Shown: positions 23,015-31,587, counted from the first letter of the stretch. The stretch is 33,037 nucleotides of DNA from Pseudomonadota bacterium (GCA_021325365.1 JAJPHF010000105.1:1-33037); one strand, 5' to 3'. The notes: generated by a model from the sequence alone, not told the origin. Program-made: numbers and translations.

Positions 23015-24148
23015 CTAGGACACCAGGATGTTGCTGCTCGACTCGAACACGATCAGCTCGTTCCGCGCCGGATCGCGGATCAGCGCGATCGGGTCGCCGC
23101 CCTGCTCGACCACGGCGATCTGGTCGAGCAACAGCTTGCGGAACATGATGATGCCCCGGTCGGTGGCGCCCAGGTGCTCCTGCGAGCGGTCGTAGAGAGC
23201 GCCCTGCGTCTCCCACGCCATCCGGTCCTGGGCGTCGAAGGTCGACAGGTCGTACTCGCCATCCGGGCCGATGGGCGACGGCAGGTACCGCACCGGCGGG
23301 TCTTCGGGCTGCTCCACGCGCGCGCCGTCCGGCGAGGGGCGGAAGGCGACCATGATGATGTTCGTCCGCGTGTCGTCGACCGGCACCCGCCAGTGCAGGC
23401 ACTCCTCGCCGAGGGCCGGGATGCGCAGCAGGTTGGGGAACAGCAGCGGCGGCCGGATCTCCAGCTCCGGGCGGTCGCCACCGTAGCGGCACCACTTGCT
23501 CAGCCCCCACTCGCACAGCTCCCACCCGTAGTCCTCGATGGGGCGGTAGTAGTACTCGCCGCCCCGCAGCCCCTGGGTCTTCATCATGTGGCCGTGCAAG
23601 TAGTACGTGTGGACCGTGTCGGCCGTGTTCTCCTGGGCCTGGAGCCAGTTGCAGGTCAGCGTCGGCCGTATCTCTATCCGGCGCGTGCCGTCCTCGCGCG
23701 CCACCACGTCCCAGCGCGGCAGGAGCGGCGCGGGCTCCGGGCCCATGTACGCGAACAGCAGGCCAGCCATCTTCTGCAACGGGTACGACTTGAGGCGCAC
23801 CCGCTCCTTGTAGGTGCTCCCGGCCGGCTCGAACGGCTGCTCCAGACAGCGGCCGCAGCCGTCGAACTTCCAGCCGTGGTAGGCGCAGCGAATCCCGTCG
23901 TCCTCGACGAACCCGTAGTACAGCGACACGCCGCGGTGGGGGCACTGCTCGGCCACGCAGCCGTAGCCCCCCTGGCCGTTGCGATAGACGACCAGGTCTT
24001 CGCCCAGGACCCGGACGCGCTTCTTCGGCTGCTCGGGCGTCAGCTCGCTGGCGATGGCGATCGGCTGCCAGTACCGCCGCAGCAGCGCGCCGCAGGGCGT
24101 GCCCGGCCCGACGCGCGTGATCCGCTCGTTCTCTTCCGGGGTCAGCAT
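23015..24148 (-). CDS. Rieske non-heme iron oxygenase, alpha subunit (second of this type)
   Basis: A 377-aa catalytic oxygenase subunit of the same homo-oligomeric subgroup as the 3106 gene (shared ENExxTRVGxGTPxGxLLRRYWxP opening). The Rieske ligands are Cys69, His71, Cys88 and His91 (CPHRG...CAYHGW); the iron site is Asp177-x2-His180-x4-His185 (NTADTVHTYYLHGH). The start ATG 24148 has AGGGAGC upstream. It is the last gene of the eight-gene minus-strand operon, 59 bases after the zinc-ribbon gene. It probably hydroxylates or demethylates an intermediate that the UbiD-like protein or the LigB-like dioxygenase then uses; substrate unknown. Redox partners are not in the window. Confidence 0.92.
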   Translation of the reverse strand: MLTPEENERITRVGPGTPCGALLRRYWQPIAIASELTPEQPKKRVRVLGEDLVVYRNGQGGYGCVAEQCPHRGVSLYYGFVEDDGIRCAYHGWKFDGCGRCLEQPFEPAGSTYKERVRLKSYPLQKMAGLLFAYMGPEPAPLLPRWDVVAREDGTRRIEIRPTLTCNWLQAQENTADTVHTYYLHGHMMKTQGLRGGEYYYRPIEDYGWELCEWGLSKWCRYGGDRPELEIRPPLLFPNLLRIPALGEECLHWRVPVDDTRTNIIMVAFRPSPDGARVEQPEDPPVRYLPSPIGPDGEYDLSTFDAQDRMAWETQGALYDRSQEHLGATDRGIIMFRKLLLDQIAVVEQGGDPIALIRDPARNELIVFESSSNILVS

Positions 24149-24207
24149 TGCTCCCTCCTAGCGCCTCGGCGCGCTCGCCCGCGGCGGCGCCTCGGCCCGC
24201 GATGCCG

Positions 24208-24399
24208 TCACCCTTGTACCACGGCCTGCCCCGACGCGGCAGGCTCGGGGCGATCGTCGAGCCAGGCGGCGGCGTCGGGCAGGAAGCGCGCGTGGCAGAA
24301 GGGACAGAACAGCGCCACCCCGGCGTGCCGCAGCTCGTCGTAGTTGGCGTAGAACCGCCCGTGGCAGGCGGGGCACTCGACCCAGAAGACCCGCTCCAT
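24208..24399 (-). CDS. Small zinc-ribbon protein next to the UbiD-like gene
   Basis: A 63-aa protein with CPACH (residues 9-13) and CPFCH (32-36), a typical pair of zinc knuckles, then a Pro/Ala-rich tail. ATG 24399 comes 3 bases after the UbiD-like stop and its SD (GGAGGTG) lies in the end of that gene, so they are tightly coupled. Small CxxC proteins of about 75 aa (BsdD/VdcD, subunit D) accompany UbiD-type subunit C in hydroxyarylic acid decarboxylases (established knowledge). By position and size this may be the equivalent, though the sequence is not an obvious match. Confidence 0.75.
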   Translation of the reverse strand: MERVFWVECPACHGRFYANYDELRHAGVALFCPFCHARFLPDAAAWLDDRPEPAASGQAVVQG

Positions 24400-24402
24400 C
24401 GC

Positions 24403-25842
24403 TCAGCCCACCTCCGCCGGCGCCGCGCTCGGCAGGTAGTCGTCCAGGCGCACGCGCGCCATCGCCTCGTCCGGGAGCGTCAGCCGCGCGCCGAACGGGA
24501 AGTCGCGCGGGCGAGTGGCGTCGATTACCAGCTTGTGGGTGCCCCAGTTCGTCGTGCCGAAGCCGGAGCGGGGCACGAAGCTCAGGTGCTGCCGCGCCTC
24601 ACCCGCGAACGGCCGGATGCCGCGCGCGGGATCAGTGTAGGTGTGTACCGCCCACAGCACCTGGTCCTCGTCGAACACGTCGATCTCGGCGTCCACGACG
24701 ATGACCAGCTGCATGCCGAACGTCATGGTCGCGAACACCGCCCGCGCGATAGCATCCACCTGCCCGGGCTGCGCGTCGCGCACGGCGATATACGCCGCGC
24801 GCATGCCGGAGCCCGAGGTGGGCACGTGGATGGCCGCCAGGTTGGGGAACTGCGGGCGTAGGGCGTCCTCCAGCGCGGCCTCGCGCGGGATCGCATGGAA
24901 GCCCAGGTAGCCGTCGCGGCAGCCCGAGAAGATGTCCTGCATGATCGCGCCGTGGCGGAAGGTGATCGCCTTCACGTCGAACAGCGGGCGCAGGCACTGG
25001 GCCTGGTAGAGGCCCGCCACCTCCCCGAACGGGTCGCACACGTCGCGCTGGCCGGGCGGAATCTCGCCCTCGATCACGATCTCCGCGTCGGCCGGCACCA
25101 GGAAGCGGTCGCCCCAGGTGACCGACGGCGTGAGCCGCAAGGGCTCGCCCAGGAACGGGCCGAGGTGCTCGTAGTCGTCGGCGCCCGATGGCGTGCGCGC
25201 CATAACGCCCAGCCCGAGCGCCGGGTGGTGGCCGAGCACGTTCACGATCGGCGCCGGCTCGTCGCGGTCCTCGTACTCCTTCAGGATGCGGCTCAGGTCC
25301 CGGGTGTGGATGCTGACGACCATCTGTCGCGGGTCCCACTTGTAGAAGGTCTTGGCGAACGACAGGTCGTACCACCCCTCGCGCGACCGCATGACGTGGG
25401 GCATGGTGAGCACGGGACCGAAGTCCATGGCCCAGTGGCGCACGATGGGCAGGCGGCCCACGTCGGCGTCGGCCCCCTGCCACACCGTCTCGTGGACGGG
25501 CGCGTCGGCCGCCGGCACCGTGACGGGGTTGAGCCGCTGGTGCGACGCGCGCTGATAGGCCAGGCTGACCTCGCGGTAGGGGGTGGCGGGAGCGACCCCG
25601 AGCATCAGCCCGCAGCGGGCGCGCGTGGCGTAGACGTTGCTCAGGATGGCGAAGGGGCTTGGCTGGCCGTACTGGTCGGTCGGGTGGCGGAAGAGGACGG
25701 CCGGGTAGCGGCGGCGCTCGTCGAGCTGCTTGAGCAGCGCGGTCACCTCGAACGCGTCCGGCCGCACGACGCGGTCGATCTCCACGAGGTCGCCCGGCTG
25801 GGACTGGAGCGCCGCGAGGAAGCGCCGCAGATCGTTCGGCAT
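24403..25842 (-). CDS. UbiD-family decarboxylase with altered active-site residues
   Basis: A 479-aa protein of the UbiD family, which decarboxylates aromatic or unsaturated acids using prenylated FMN. ATG 25842 has AGGAGA upstream. The IEGEIPPG stretch (257-264) and PFGE (271-274) are clear family marks, and Glu274 matches the second catalytic Glu. In the usual E-G-P-F-G-E motif, however, the first Glu is replaced: this protein reads CDPFGE with Cys269. My alignment also puts Lys164 at the conserved Arg and Asp159 at the metal-binding Asn (YDLSFAK against RNVGMYR). No UbiX-type prenyltransferase is encoded nearby. It is followed by a zinc-ribbon gene, as in BsdCD. Family sure, activity uncertain. 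Confidence 0.87.
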   Translation of the reverse strand: MPNDLRRFLAALQSQPGDLVEIDRVVRPDAFEVTALLKQLDERRRYPAVLFRHPTDQYGQPSPFAILSNVYATRARCGLMLGVAPATPYREVSLAYQRASHQRLNPVTVPAADAPVHETVWQGADADVGRLPIVRHWAMDFGPVLTMPHVMRSREGWYDLSFAKTFYKWDPRQMVVSIHTRDLSRILKEYEDRDEPAPIVNVLGHHPALGLGVMARTPSGADDYEHLGPFLGEPLRLTPSVTWGDRFLVPADAEIVIEGEIPPGQRDVCDPFGEVAGLYQAQCLRPLFDVKAITFRHGAIMQDIFSGCRDGYLGFHAIPREAALEDALRPQFPNLAAIHVPTSGSGMRAAYIAVRDAQPGQVDAIARAVFATMTFGMQLVIVVDAEIDVFDEDQVLWAVHTYTDPARGIRPFAGEARQHLSFVPRSGFGTTNWGTHKLVIDATRPRDFPFGARLTLPDEAMARVRLDDYLPSAAPAEVG

Positions 25843-25935
25843 GCGTCTCTCCTTCCGCGATCCGGCCGACGACCGCCCCTGGTCCCCAATCATGGCGGCA
25901 GGGAAGGGAGGATCGCAAGAGGGCGGGGCGCCGGT

Positions 25936-26331
25936 TTACTCGGCCAGCGCGACCACGTCGAGCGCGAAGTGCGAGTTGCCGCCGGGGCTCGCGCTCGCGT
26001 CGGCCACCTGCACGGCGATGCGGGCCGGGGGGTTCGCGGGGAAGTACTCCATCCACACCTCGTGAAACGCCTTGCGGTACTTCAGGTCACTCAGGTAGAG
26101 CGTCACCTTCACGACGTGCTGCAGCGTGATGCCCGCGCCCGCGCAGAGCACCTTCAGGTTCTCGAACGCCTGCCGCGCCTGCTCGGCGGTGTCGTCGCTG
26201 CTCTTGTTGGTGACGGGGTTGCGGCCGCGGATCGCCGAGAAGAAGACGAACCCCCCGGCCTTCACGCCCGTCACCATGCCGTCCATGCGCTCGGGGCCGC
26301 CCGCGGGCGTCGGGATCGTCTCGCGGTTCAT
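25936..26331 (-). CDS. RidA (YjgF/YER057c) family protein
   Basis: A 131-aa protein of normal size that probably forms trimers. RidA hydrolyses reactive enamines or imines, and operon members often act as 2-aminomuconate deaminases or on acylated intermediates. The PPARIAVQV stretch keeps the Arg that binds the substrate carboxylate, and an acidic residue ends the chain (VVALAE). ATG 26331 follows GGGAGG. It lies 19 bases after the SBP-fold gene and 93 bases before the UbiD-like gene. In an aromatic operon a deaminase role is plausible but unproven. Confidence 0.9.
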   Translation of the reverse strand: MNRETIPTPAGGPERMDGMVTGVKAGGFVFFSAIRGRNPVTNKSSDDTAEQARQAFENLKVLCAGAGITLQHVVKVTLYLSDLKYRKAFHEVWMEYFPANPPARIAVQVADASASPGGNSHFALDVVALAE

Positions 26332-26350
26332 CGCGCCTCCCAATAGATCG

Positions 26351-27310
26351 TTATTGGCCGCGAGCGCGCTGCGCCGCGCGGGCAAAGCTGAGGTCCCACA
26401 TCAGCAGCGGATTGAAGCTCTCGGGCACGACGTTGTCCTCGTAGTGCGCGCTGCCGCGCTGCGGCCGCCCCGCGGGCTCGCCGCGCACGATGCGGAGCGC
26501 GTTGCGCACCCCCGCGAGCGTCGGCACCGGCACGTCCGCCAGCTCGTCGCGCAGGATCTCGTAGAGCCTTACGATCTGCGCGTCGGCGCTCACGTCGAAG
26601 TGCTCCGCCAGCAGCTCGCGGCACTCGCCGCGCATGATCGCCAGCACCGTGGCAGGGTCGGTCTTGAACACGCGGGTGGCGTCGAACGTCGCGTCCACGA
26701 GCGCCTGGAGGTCCGCGCGGCGCTCCTCGACGAGGCGCTCGGTCGTCGTCAGCGTGACGTTCATCCCCTCGAAGTAGTACGGCTCGGTCGGCACCTCGTG
26801 CAGCCCGGCGGCCAGCGCCTGGTCGGCGTAGAGATACGCCATGAAGCACGCCTGGCAGGTGCCGTCGGCCACCTTCGTCCAGTGGCCCCAGCGGCCCACC
26901 TCCTCGTCCGGGATGACCACCTGCTCCACCTCGCCCATCAGGCCCTGGTCCGTGAGCCAGAGCGCCGGCAGGAACAACTGCGGGCCGCCGCCGCGCACGG
27001 CGAGCCGCTTGCCGCGCAGGTCGTCCACCGTCCGCACGCTCGCGTCGGCGACCAGCATCTCCGTCATGCGGCTGACGACCGAGGCCAGCGTGACGAACGG
27101 CGAGCCTCGGGCGCGGTAGGTCTGGAGCCCCCAGTAGTTCTCGGCGATCACGTCCACGTCGCCGCCCTCCAGGCGCTCGGCCCAGCCCGGATACGCCGGC
27201 GAGCTGCGCACGAGATTCAGCGTCAGGCCGCGGTCCGCCGCGCACTGGCGCAGCGTGAGCAGGTACGGCATGCGGTCCACGTCGCGGTACAGCACGTTCA
27301 GCGTGCTCAT
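26351..27310 (-). CDS. Leaderless solute-binding-fold protein (NMT1/THI5-like)
   Basis: A 319-aa protein that looks like an ABC solute-binding protein of the NMT1/THI5 type (GGDVDVIAENYWG near residues 49-61; SVRTVDDLRGKRLAVRGGG near 91-109) but has no signal peptide, no lipobox and no room for one: GGAGGAGG sits just before ATG 27310. It should be cytoplasmic. The Pht5-like decarboxylase at 17493 has the same fold and also no leader, so this may be an enzyme (decarboxylase or isomerase) or an intracellular sensor. It lies between the HyuB fusion and RidA in the operon. Function unknown. Confidence 0.75.
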   Translation of the reverse strand: MSTLNVLYRDVDRMPYLLTLRQCAADRGLTLNLVRSSPAYPGWAERLEGGDVDVIAENYWGLQTYRARGSPFVTLASVVSRMTEMLVADASVRTVDDLRGKRLAVRGGGPQLFLPALWLTDQGLMGEVEQVVIPDEEVGRWGHWTKVADGTCQACFMAYLYADQALAAGLHEVPTEPYYFEGMNVTLTTTERLVEERRADLQALVDATFDATRVFKTDPATVLAIMRGECRELLAEHFDVSADAQIVRLYEILRDELADVPVPTLAGVRNALRIVRGEPAGRPQRGSAHYEDNVVPESFNPLLMWDLSFARAAQRARGQ

Positions 27311-27336
27311 CGGTTGGCCTCCTCCCGCGCGCCGCG

Positions 27337-29553
27337 TCAGCGCGCCAGCGCCAGGTGTATGTCGGCGGGGTCGGGCGCGCCCTTCCGGCAGAGGTCTACA
27401 GCGTGCAGCCGGCCGCAGCCTGGGCAGCTATAGCGGCGAATCTCCAGCGCCGCGTTCAAGCGGAGCAGCGGGCTGATCTCCCCGGGCGCGGCCACGCTGC
27501 ACCCGGCGTACTCACGCCAGTTCTCGCGGGCGAGCGCGAGCACGTGGCCGCAGCGGCAGCGCGTCCAGTGCTGCCCCCGGGCGTCGCGGACCACTTCGAG
27601 CTGGTCGCCCAGGGGGCAGACCCGCTCTAGCGGGCCGGCGGCCGGCGCAGCCGCCGGTGGGCGGCGGGCAGGCCACTGCTGGCGCTCCGCCCGCAGCGCC
27701 TCGCGCCGCTGCCGCGTGGCCGCTACGTCCACGCGCCCGGCCGGGTCGAGCACGGCGCCGTACAGCGTCTCGGCCGCCACGGGGGACACGGCGCCGAGAT
27801 CCAGGTCGTCCTGCAGCTCTGCCGGCGGGCGGTCCAACGGGTCGCCCCAGCCGGCCCCCGAGCCGGAGATCGCCAGCACGACGTCGCGCGGCGTCAGCGT
27901 CATCTCGGTGCTCGGCAGGCCGGCGGTGCGCAGGGTGTCCCCGGCGAGGGCCGCGAAGTCCGGCAGCCGTCCCCGCGCCAGGTGCTCCTGGACGTCCGAG
28001 TCGCGGACCAGCACCCGGTCGGGCAGCCCGCCCAGGTAGCCGCCGAAGATGCCCGTCGCGTCGGGCACGTCCCAGACGTAGCCGCCGACCCGCGCGTGGA
28101 CCCGCTCCTGCTTGTGGGGGATGAACACCGTGCCGGTGCTCAGGCCGCCGTGATGGCGGCCGGCGCCGCCGCCGTCCGGGGTCAGCCCGTGCCAGAGATA
28201 GAGCAGCGGCAGGTCCAGCTCCATCGACTCCACGTTGGACACGATCGTCCGCTCGATGTTGTGCTGGCCCTGGGTGGACACGCCGTCCCGGTGGCTGTAG
28301 GCGCCGCCGCCCGTGGCCAGGCTGCTCACCAGCCCGCTGTTCGAGAAGGCCTCGCCGTGGTGGTTCAGGCCGCTGAAGGTGCTGCCCCCGCCGCCCGGGC
28401 GGCCGGCGGGGCTGGCCTGCGCCTCGCGGAGGTAGGCGTCCGAGCAGGCGGCGAGCTTCGACAGCGCCGTGGTGGCGGTCATCTCGACCTCCCACACCGC
28501 GCCCGCGATGTTCGCGCTCACCGCCGCCGGCTTGCGCGCGTTGCAGATGCGACCCTCCGGGCAGATCACCTCGACCGGGCGATACAGCCCGTGGTTCCAG
28601 GGAATGTCGTAGGCGATCGTCGGCAGGAGCCCCGCGCAGACGCCGGCCATCAGCCCGCCGAAGGTGCAGTTCGTGGCAGCCGGCACCTGGGGCGACGAGC
28701 TGGAGTAGTCGAAGATCAGCCGGTCGTCCTGCTTCGTGAGCCGTAGCGCGACCTCGGGGATGGTGCCCGTCGCGCGGTCGTAGTCGAGATACCCCACGGC
28801 CTCGACTGTCGCGTCGGGCAGCTCGCGGAGCCGGCGGCGCATGCGCTCCTCGGAGAGCCGGATCAGCCCGGCCATCACCGCCAACAGCGTCTCGACCCCG
28901 TAGCGGTCGGCCAGCTTCGCCAGCCCCTCGGCCGCCGCGTGGTTCGCCGCCATCAGCCCCTTCAGGTCCAGCGTCATGGCGGGCGCCATGCGGCTGTGCG
29001 AGAGGATCATCGTCCAGAGGTCCTGGCGCAGCGTTCCCGCCTCGACCAGCTTCAGCGGCGGCAGCTGCAGCCCCTCCTGGTAGCACTCCGTGGCGTCGTG
29101 GCAGAAGCTGCCGGGCCGCATGCCGCCGATGTCCGCCATGTGCATGAGCGCGCCCGACCAGAAGATCAGCTGGCCGTCGGCGAACACCGGCGCCACGATG
29201 CACATGTCCGCGGCGTGGAGTGTCCCCTTCCAGGGGTTGTTGACGATGAACATGTCGCCGGGGCCGATGCCGGGGTTCGCGGCGCAGTCCTCCATGACGT
29301 AGCGCACCATCGTCGCCATCGAGTAGGCATGGAACAGGATGGTGCGGCCCATGGTGGCGACGGAGCCGTCGGGCAGGTAGAGCCCCACGTTGAAGTCGGA
29401 CATCTCGGTCACGTTCTTCGAGCCGGAGATGGCCATGATCTTCGCCGCCTGCTCGTCGGTGATGCTGAGCAGGCGGTGGCGAATGACCTCGAACGTCACC
29501 GGGTCGACCGCGACGTCGGCGGCCGCGCGGGTAGGGGGGGCTGCGACCTGCAC
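27337..29553 (-). CDS. HyuB/acetone carboxylase-type protein fused to a gamma-like zinc domain
   Basis: A 738-aa protein. Residues about 15-560 are the hydantoinase B/N-methylhydantoinase B family, with VDPVTFEVIRHRL at 17-29 and the GDMFIVNNPW stretch near 99-108. Residues about 646-738 resemble the gamma subunit of acetone carboxylase: CRCGHVLALARENWREYAG, then YSCPGCGRLHAVDLC, giving paired cysteines that would bind zinc. In known systems these are separate proteins. HyuB acts with HyuA to hydrolyse hydantoins or other cyclic amides with ATP, or to carboxylate ketones. No HyuA gene is in the window. GTG 29553 has CAGGAG upstream. A paralogue begins at 32586 on the other strand. Confidence 0.88.
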   Translation of the reverse strand: MQVAAPPTRAAADVAVDPVTFEVIRHRLLSITDEQAAKIMAISGSKNVTEMSDFNVGLYLPDGSVATMGRTILFHAYSMATMVRYVMEDCAANPGIGPGDMFIVNNPWKGTLHAADMCIVAPVFADGQLIFWSGALMHMADIGGMRPGSFCHDATECYQEGLQLPPLKLVEAGTLRQDLWTMILSHSRMAPAMTLDLKGLMAANHAAAEGLAKLADRYGVETLLAVMAGLIRLSEERMRRRLRELPDATVEAVGYLDYDRATGTIPEVALRLTKQDDRLIFDYSSSSPQVPAATNCTFGGLMAGVCAGLLPTIAYDIPWNHGLYRPVEVICPEGRICNARKPAAVSANIAGAVWEVEMTATTALSKLAACSDAYLREAQASPAGRPGGGGSTFSGLNHHGEAFSNSGLVSSLATGGGAYSHRDGVSTQGQHNIERTIVSNVESMELDLPLLYLWHGLTPDGGGAGRHHGGLSTGTVFIPHKQERVHARVGGYVWDVPDATGIFGGYLGGLPDRVLVRDSDVQEHLARGRLPDFAALAGDTLRTAGLPSTEMTLTPRDVVLAISGSGAGWGDPLDRPPAELQDDLDLGAVSPVAAETLYGAVLDPAGRVDVAATRQRREALRAERQQWPARRPPAAAPAAGPLERVCPLGDQLEVVRDARGQHWTRCRCGHVLALARENWREYAGCSVAAPGEISPLLRLNAALEIRRYSCPGCGRLHAVDLCRKGAPDPADIHLALAR

Positions 29554-29580
29554 GATTGACTCCTGCTGACGGGCCAGGCG

Positions 29581-30645
29581 TTAGCGGCTGGCTTTGTCGA
29601 GATAGCTGAGATCGATCCAGCTGTCGAGCGGCGGGATCTCCGGGAGCGCGCCCTGCTGGTGGGCGATGGTCAGGATGTTCTCGATCGCCGTCCGGTTCGG
29701 TCGCAGGTCCCGCGGCAGCAGGCGCTTCGTGACCATGTCGTTGTACAGCGGCTCGATGTCGCCGACGGCGAGCCCCGCTTCGTCCGCGTAGATGCGCTGC
29801 GCCGCGCCGGCGTTGGCCGGATCGAACAGCCAGTTCGATCCGTGCAGGAGCGCCCGCACGAAGCGCACGAGCGTATCCTCGTTGGCCTTCGCCCAGCTGT
29901 CGTTGACTAGCAGGCCCGCGTAGTGGACGTCCTTCACGTAGTCGGTGAAGGCGCCGAGCGACCGCGCCCCGCCGGCGGTCGCGACGACTTTGTCCTGGTC
30001 GCTGCCAAGTGTGCCCGCGAGCTGGCCCGCGAGCAGGGCCGGCACCCGCGCGGTGGACGGCATGGTGCGGGCGGTGTACTCGTCGTCGCGCAGGCCGTTC
30101 GCGGCCATCATCATGCGAAGCGCCACGTCGAAGTAGTCGCCCGGCGAGTTGCCCGAGCCGAGAGTTTTGCCTCGCAGGTCGCTCCAGTCGTGGATCTCGG
30201 GCGCCACCAGCAGCTCGATGGCGGGGGCGTCCTGGGTGGAGACGACCATCTTGAGCGGCGCCCCGGCGGCGATGGCCGTGGCCATCGACAGGACGGTGAA
30301 GCCGACGGCCTGTGTGTCGCCGCTGATGAGCGATTGCGTCAGGTTGGGCGCCGACTGCAGGCGGACGGCCTCGAAGTCGATGCCCTCCTGCGCGAAGAAG
30401 CCCTGCTTGTCGGCGACGTAGCTCGCCCAGAACTGCGGCGCGGCGCCCGTGCTGGCGTTCGCCAGGATGACCTTCGCCGGCTGGGCCTGCGCCGGCGAGG
30501 GGAGCGGCGCGGCCGGCGCCGATGCTGCCGGGCTGGCCGGCGCGGGCGCGGCCGGGGCGGCCGGGCGGGTGGGCGCGCAGGCGGCTAGCACCAGGAGCGC
30601 TCCCAGCGCAAGCGCGGTCCAGGCAGGCGGTGCGGTGCGTTTCAT
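29581..30645 (-). CDS. ABC solute-binding lipoprotein (NMT1/THI5, SsuA/TauA-like)
   Basis: A 354-aa exported lipoprotein. The signal peptide TALALGALLVLAAC ends at Cys23 (LAAC lipobox), followed by an Ala/Pro/Ser linker to about residue 57. The binding domain has VILANASTGAAPQFWASYVA (59-78) and GFFAQEGIDFEAVRL; relatives bind sulfonates, thiamine precursors or aromatic acids. Its ATG directly follows the LigB stop (TAG ATG), so it is in the operon. No permease or ATPase gene accompanies it, so it must share a transporter encoded elsewhere. Probably delivers the substrate of the operon. Confidence 0.88.
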   Translation of the reverse strand: MKRTAPPAWTALALGALLVLAACAPTRPAAPAAPAPASPAASAPAAPLPSPAQAQPAKVILANASTGAAPQFWASYVADKQGFFAQEGIDFEAVRLQSAPNLTQSLISGDTQAVGFTVLSMATAIAAGAPLKMVVSTQDAPAIELLVAPEIHDWSDLRGKTLGSGNSPGDYFDVALRMMMAANGLRDDEYTARTMPSTARVPALLAGQLAGTLGSDQDKVVATAGGARSLGAFTDYVKDVHYAGLLVNDSWAKANEDTLVRFVRALLHGSNWLFDPANAGAAQRIYADEAGLAVGDIEPLYNDMVTKRLLPRDLRPNRTAIENILTIAHQQGALPEIPPLDSWIDLSYLDKASR

Positions 30646-31587
30646 CTAGTTGAGCGGCCAGTAGGCCACGCCCATCGCCATGACGGCGCGGTAGAACGGC
30701 TGGTAGGCGAGCCATTCGGGCGCGGCGCCGTCCAGCGCGCCCAGCAGCGTCAGCCACTGGCGGAACTCGATGGCGCCGTTCGCCAGCAGGTCGCGCGACG
30801 TGAGCGCGCCCGCCAGCTCGGCGCCGCGCCCCTCGCGCAACGCCGCCACCGCCCGGCGGTCGAACTCCTCGCTGATCGAGCCCAGGCCGAACGGGCCCTG
30901 GTAGTGCGCCCAGGGATAGCCGGCGGTAAAGTGCGACATCCCGCCCGAGGCGTAGAGTATCGCGCGCCGATCGTCGGGCAGCGCGTCGAGGATGCCGCGC
31001 AGGCAGCGGCCGAACTCGTAGCAGCGCCGCGGGCTGGGCGCGGGCACGTGGATCGCGTTCAGGAAGATGAGCACCACCGGCACCTGCGGCTCGAGGAAGC
31101 TCAGGATCTGCGCGTGTGCGTGCGAGCGCACCCGGTCGTCCGGGAACGATTTGGACGACGCGAGGTCGAAGCCGGCCTCCACCGCGTCGTTCAGGATGCG
31201 GGTGGCCAGCTCGGCGTCCGAGCGCACCTCGATCGTGCGGGCGGTCTCCGAGTCCACGGCCACGACGCGCTCGCCGGTGTAGATGGCCAGCTGCGGCAGG
31301 TTGTCCTCGCGGTAGTTCTCGTCCTGGTCGTCGGCGATGAGGATTAGCGTATCGGGCCGCAGCGCCTCGAAGCCGCGCTTCAGGCGGTCCAGGCCGTCCC
31401 GAATGTCCTGGTAGCGCGCCAGGTTACCTTCGAGCGTCTCCCCCTCGATCTGGGGCTGGATGGCGGGATACTCGCCGTAGCGCTTGCGGTAGCGCTCGCG
31501 GGTCACCTCGCGCCGCTCCTCCCACCGCCGCGGATCGATGAACGTGTAGGCGTGGGACGAGGCCATGCCGGCCGCTAGCTTCACCAT
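30646..31587 (-). CDS. LigB-type (class III) extradiol ring-cleavage dioxygenase-like protein
   Basis: A 313-aa protein that lines up along its length with the protocatechuate 4,5-dioxygenase beta subunit LigB. ATG 31587 follows GGAGAGGG; a longer frame to 31623 is rejected. The first iron ligand His12 (SSHA), the catalytic-base His219 (SGGMSH) and the Glu274 ligand (GAIEFRQWL) are conserved. The second His ligand (LigB His61, in NDH) is Gln88 here (ADDQDEN). Such a change would alter or remove iron binding, or mark a subgroup with another ligand. No LigA (alpha) gene is near. It is the first gene of the eight-gene operon and has its own promoter. Confidence 0.85.
   Translation of the reverse strand: MVKLAAGMASSHAYTFIDPRRWEERREVTRERYRKRYGEYPAIQPQIEGETLEGNLARYQDIRDGLDRLKRGFEALRPDTLILIADDQDENYREDNLPQLAIYTGERVVAVDSETARTIEVRSDAELATRILNDAVEAGFDLASSKSFPDDRVRSHAHAQILSFLEPQVPVVLIFLNAIHVPAPSPRRCYEFGRCLRGILDALPDDRRAILYASGGMSHFTAGYPWAHYQGPFGLGSISEEFDRRAVAALREGRGAELAGALTSRDLLANGAIEFRQWLTLLGALDGAAPEWLAYQPFYRAVMAMGVAYWPLN

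Noticed and set aside
27512..30757. Very long minus-strand open frame (1081 codons) over the SBP and HyuB genes
   Set aside because: Arg/Pro/Gly-rich composition with no family features; it is an out-of-frame shadow of two well-supported genes, caused by high GC.
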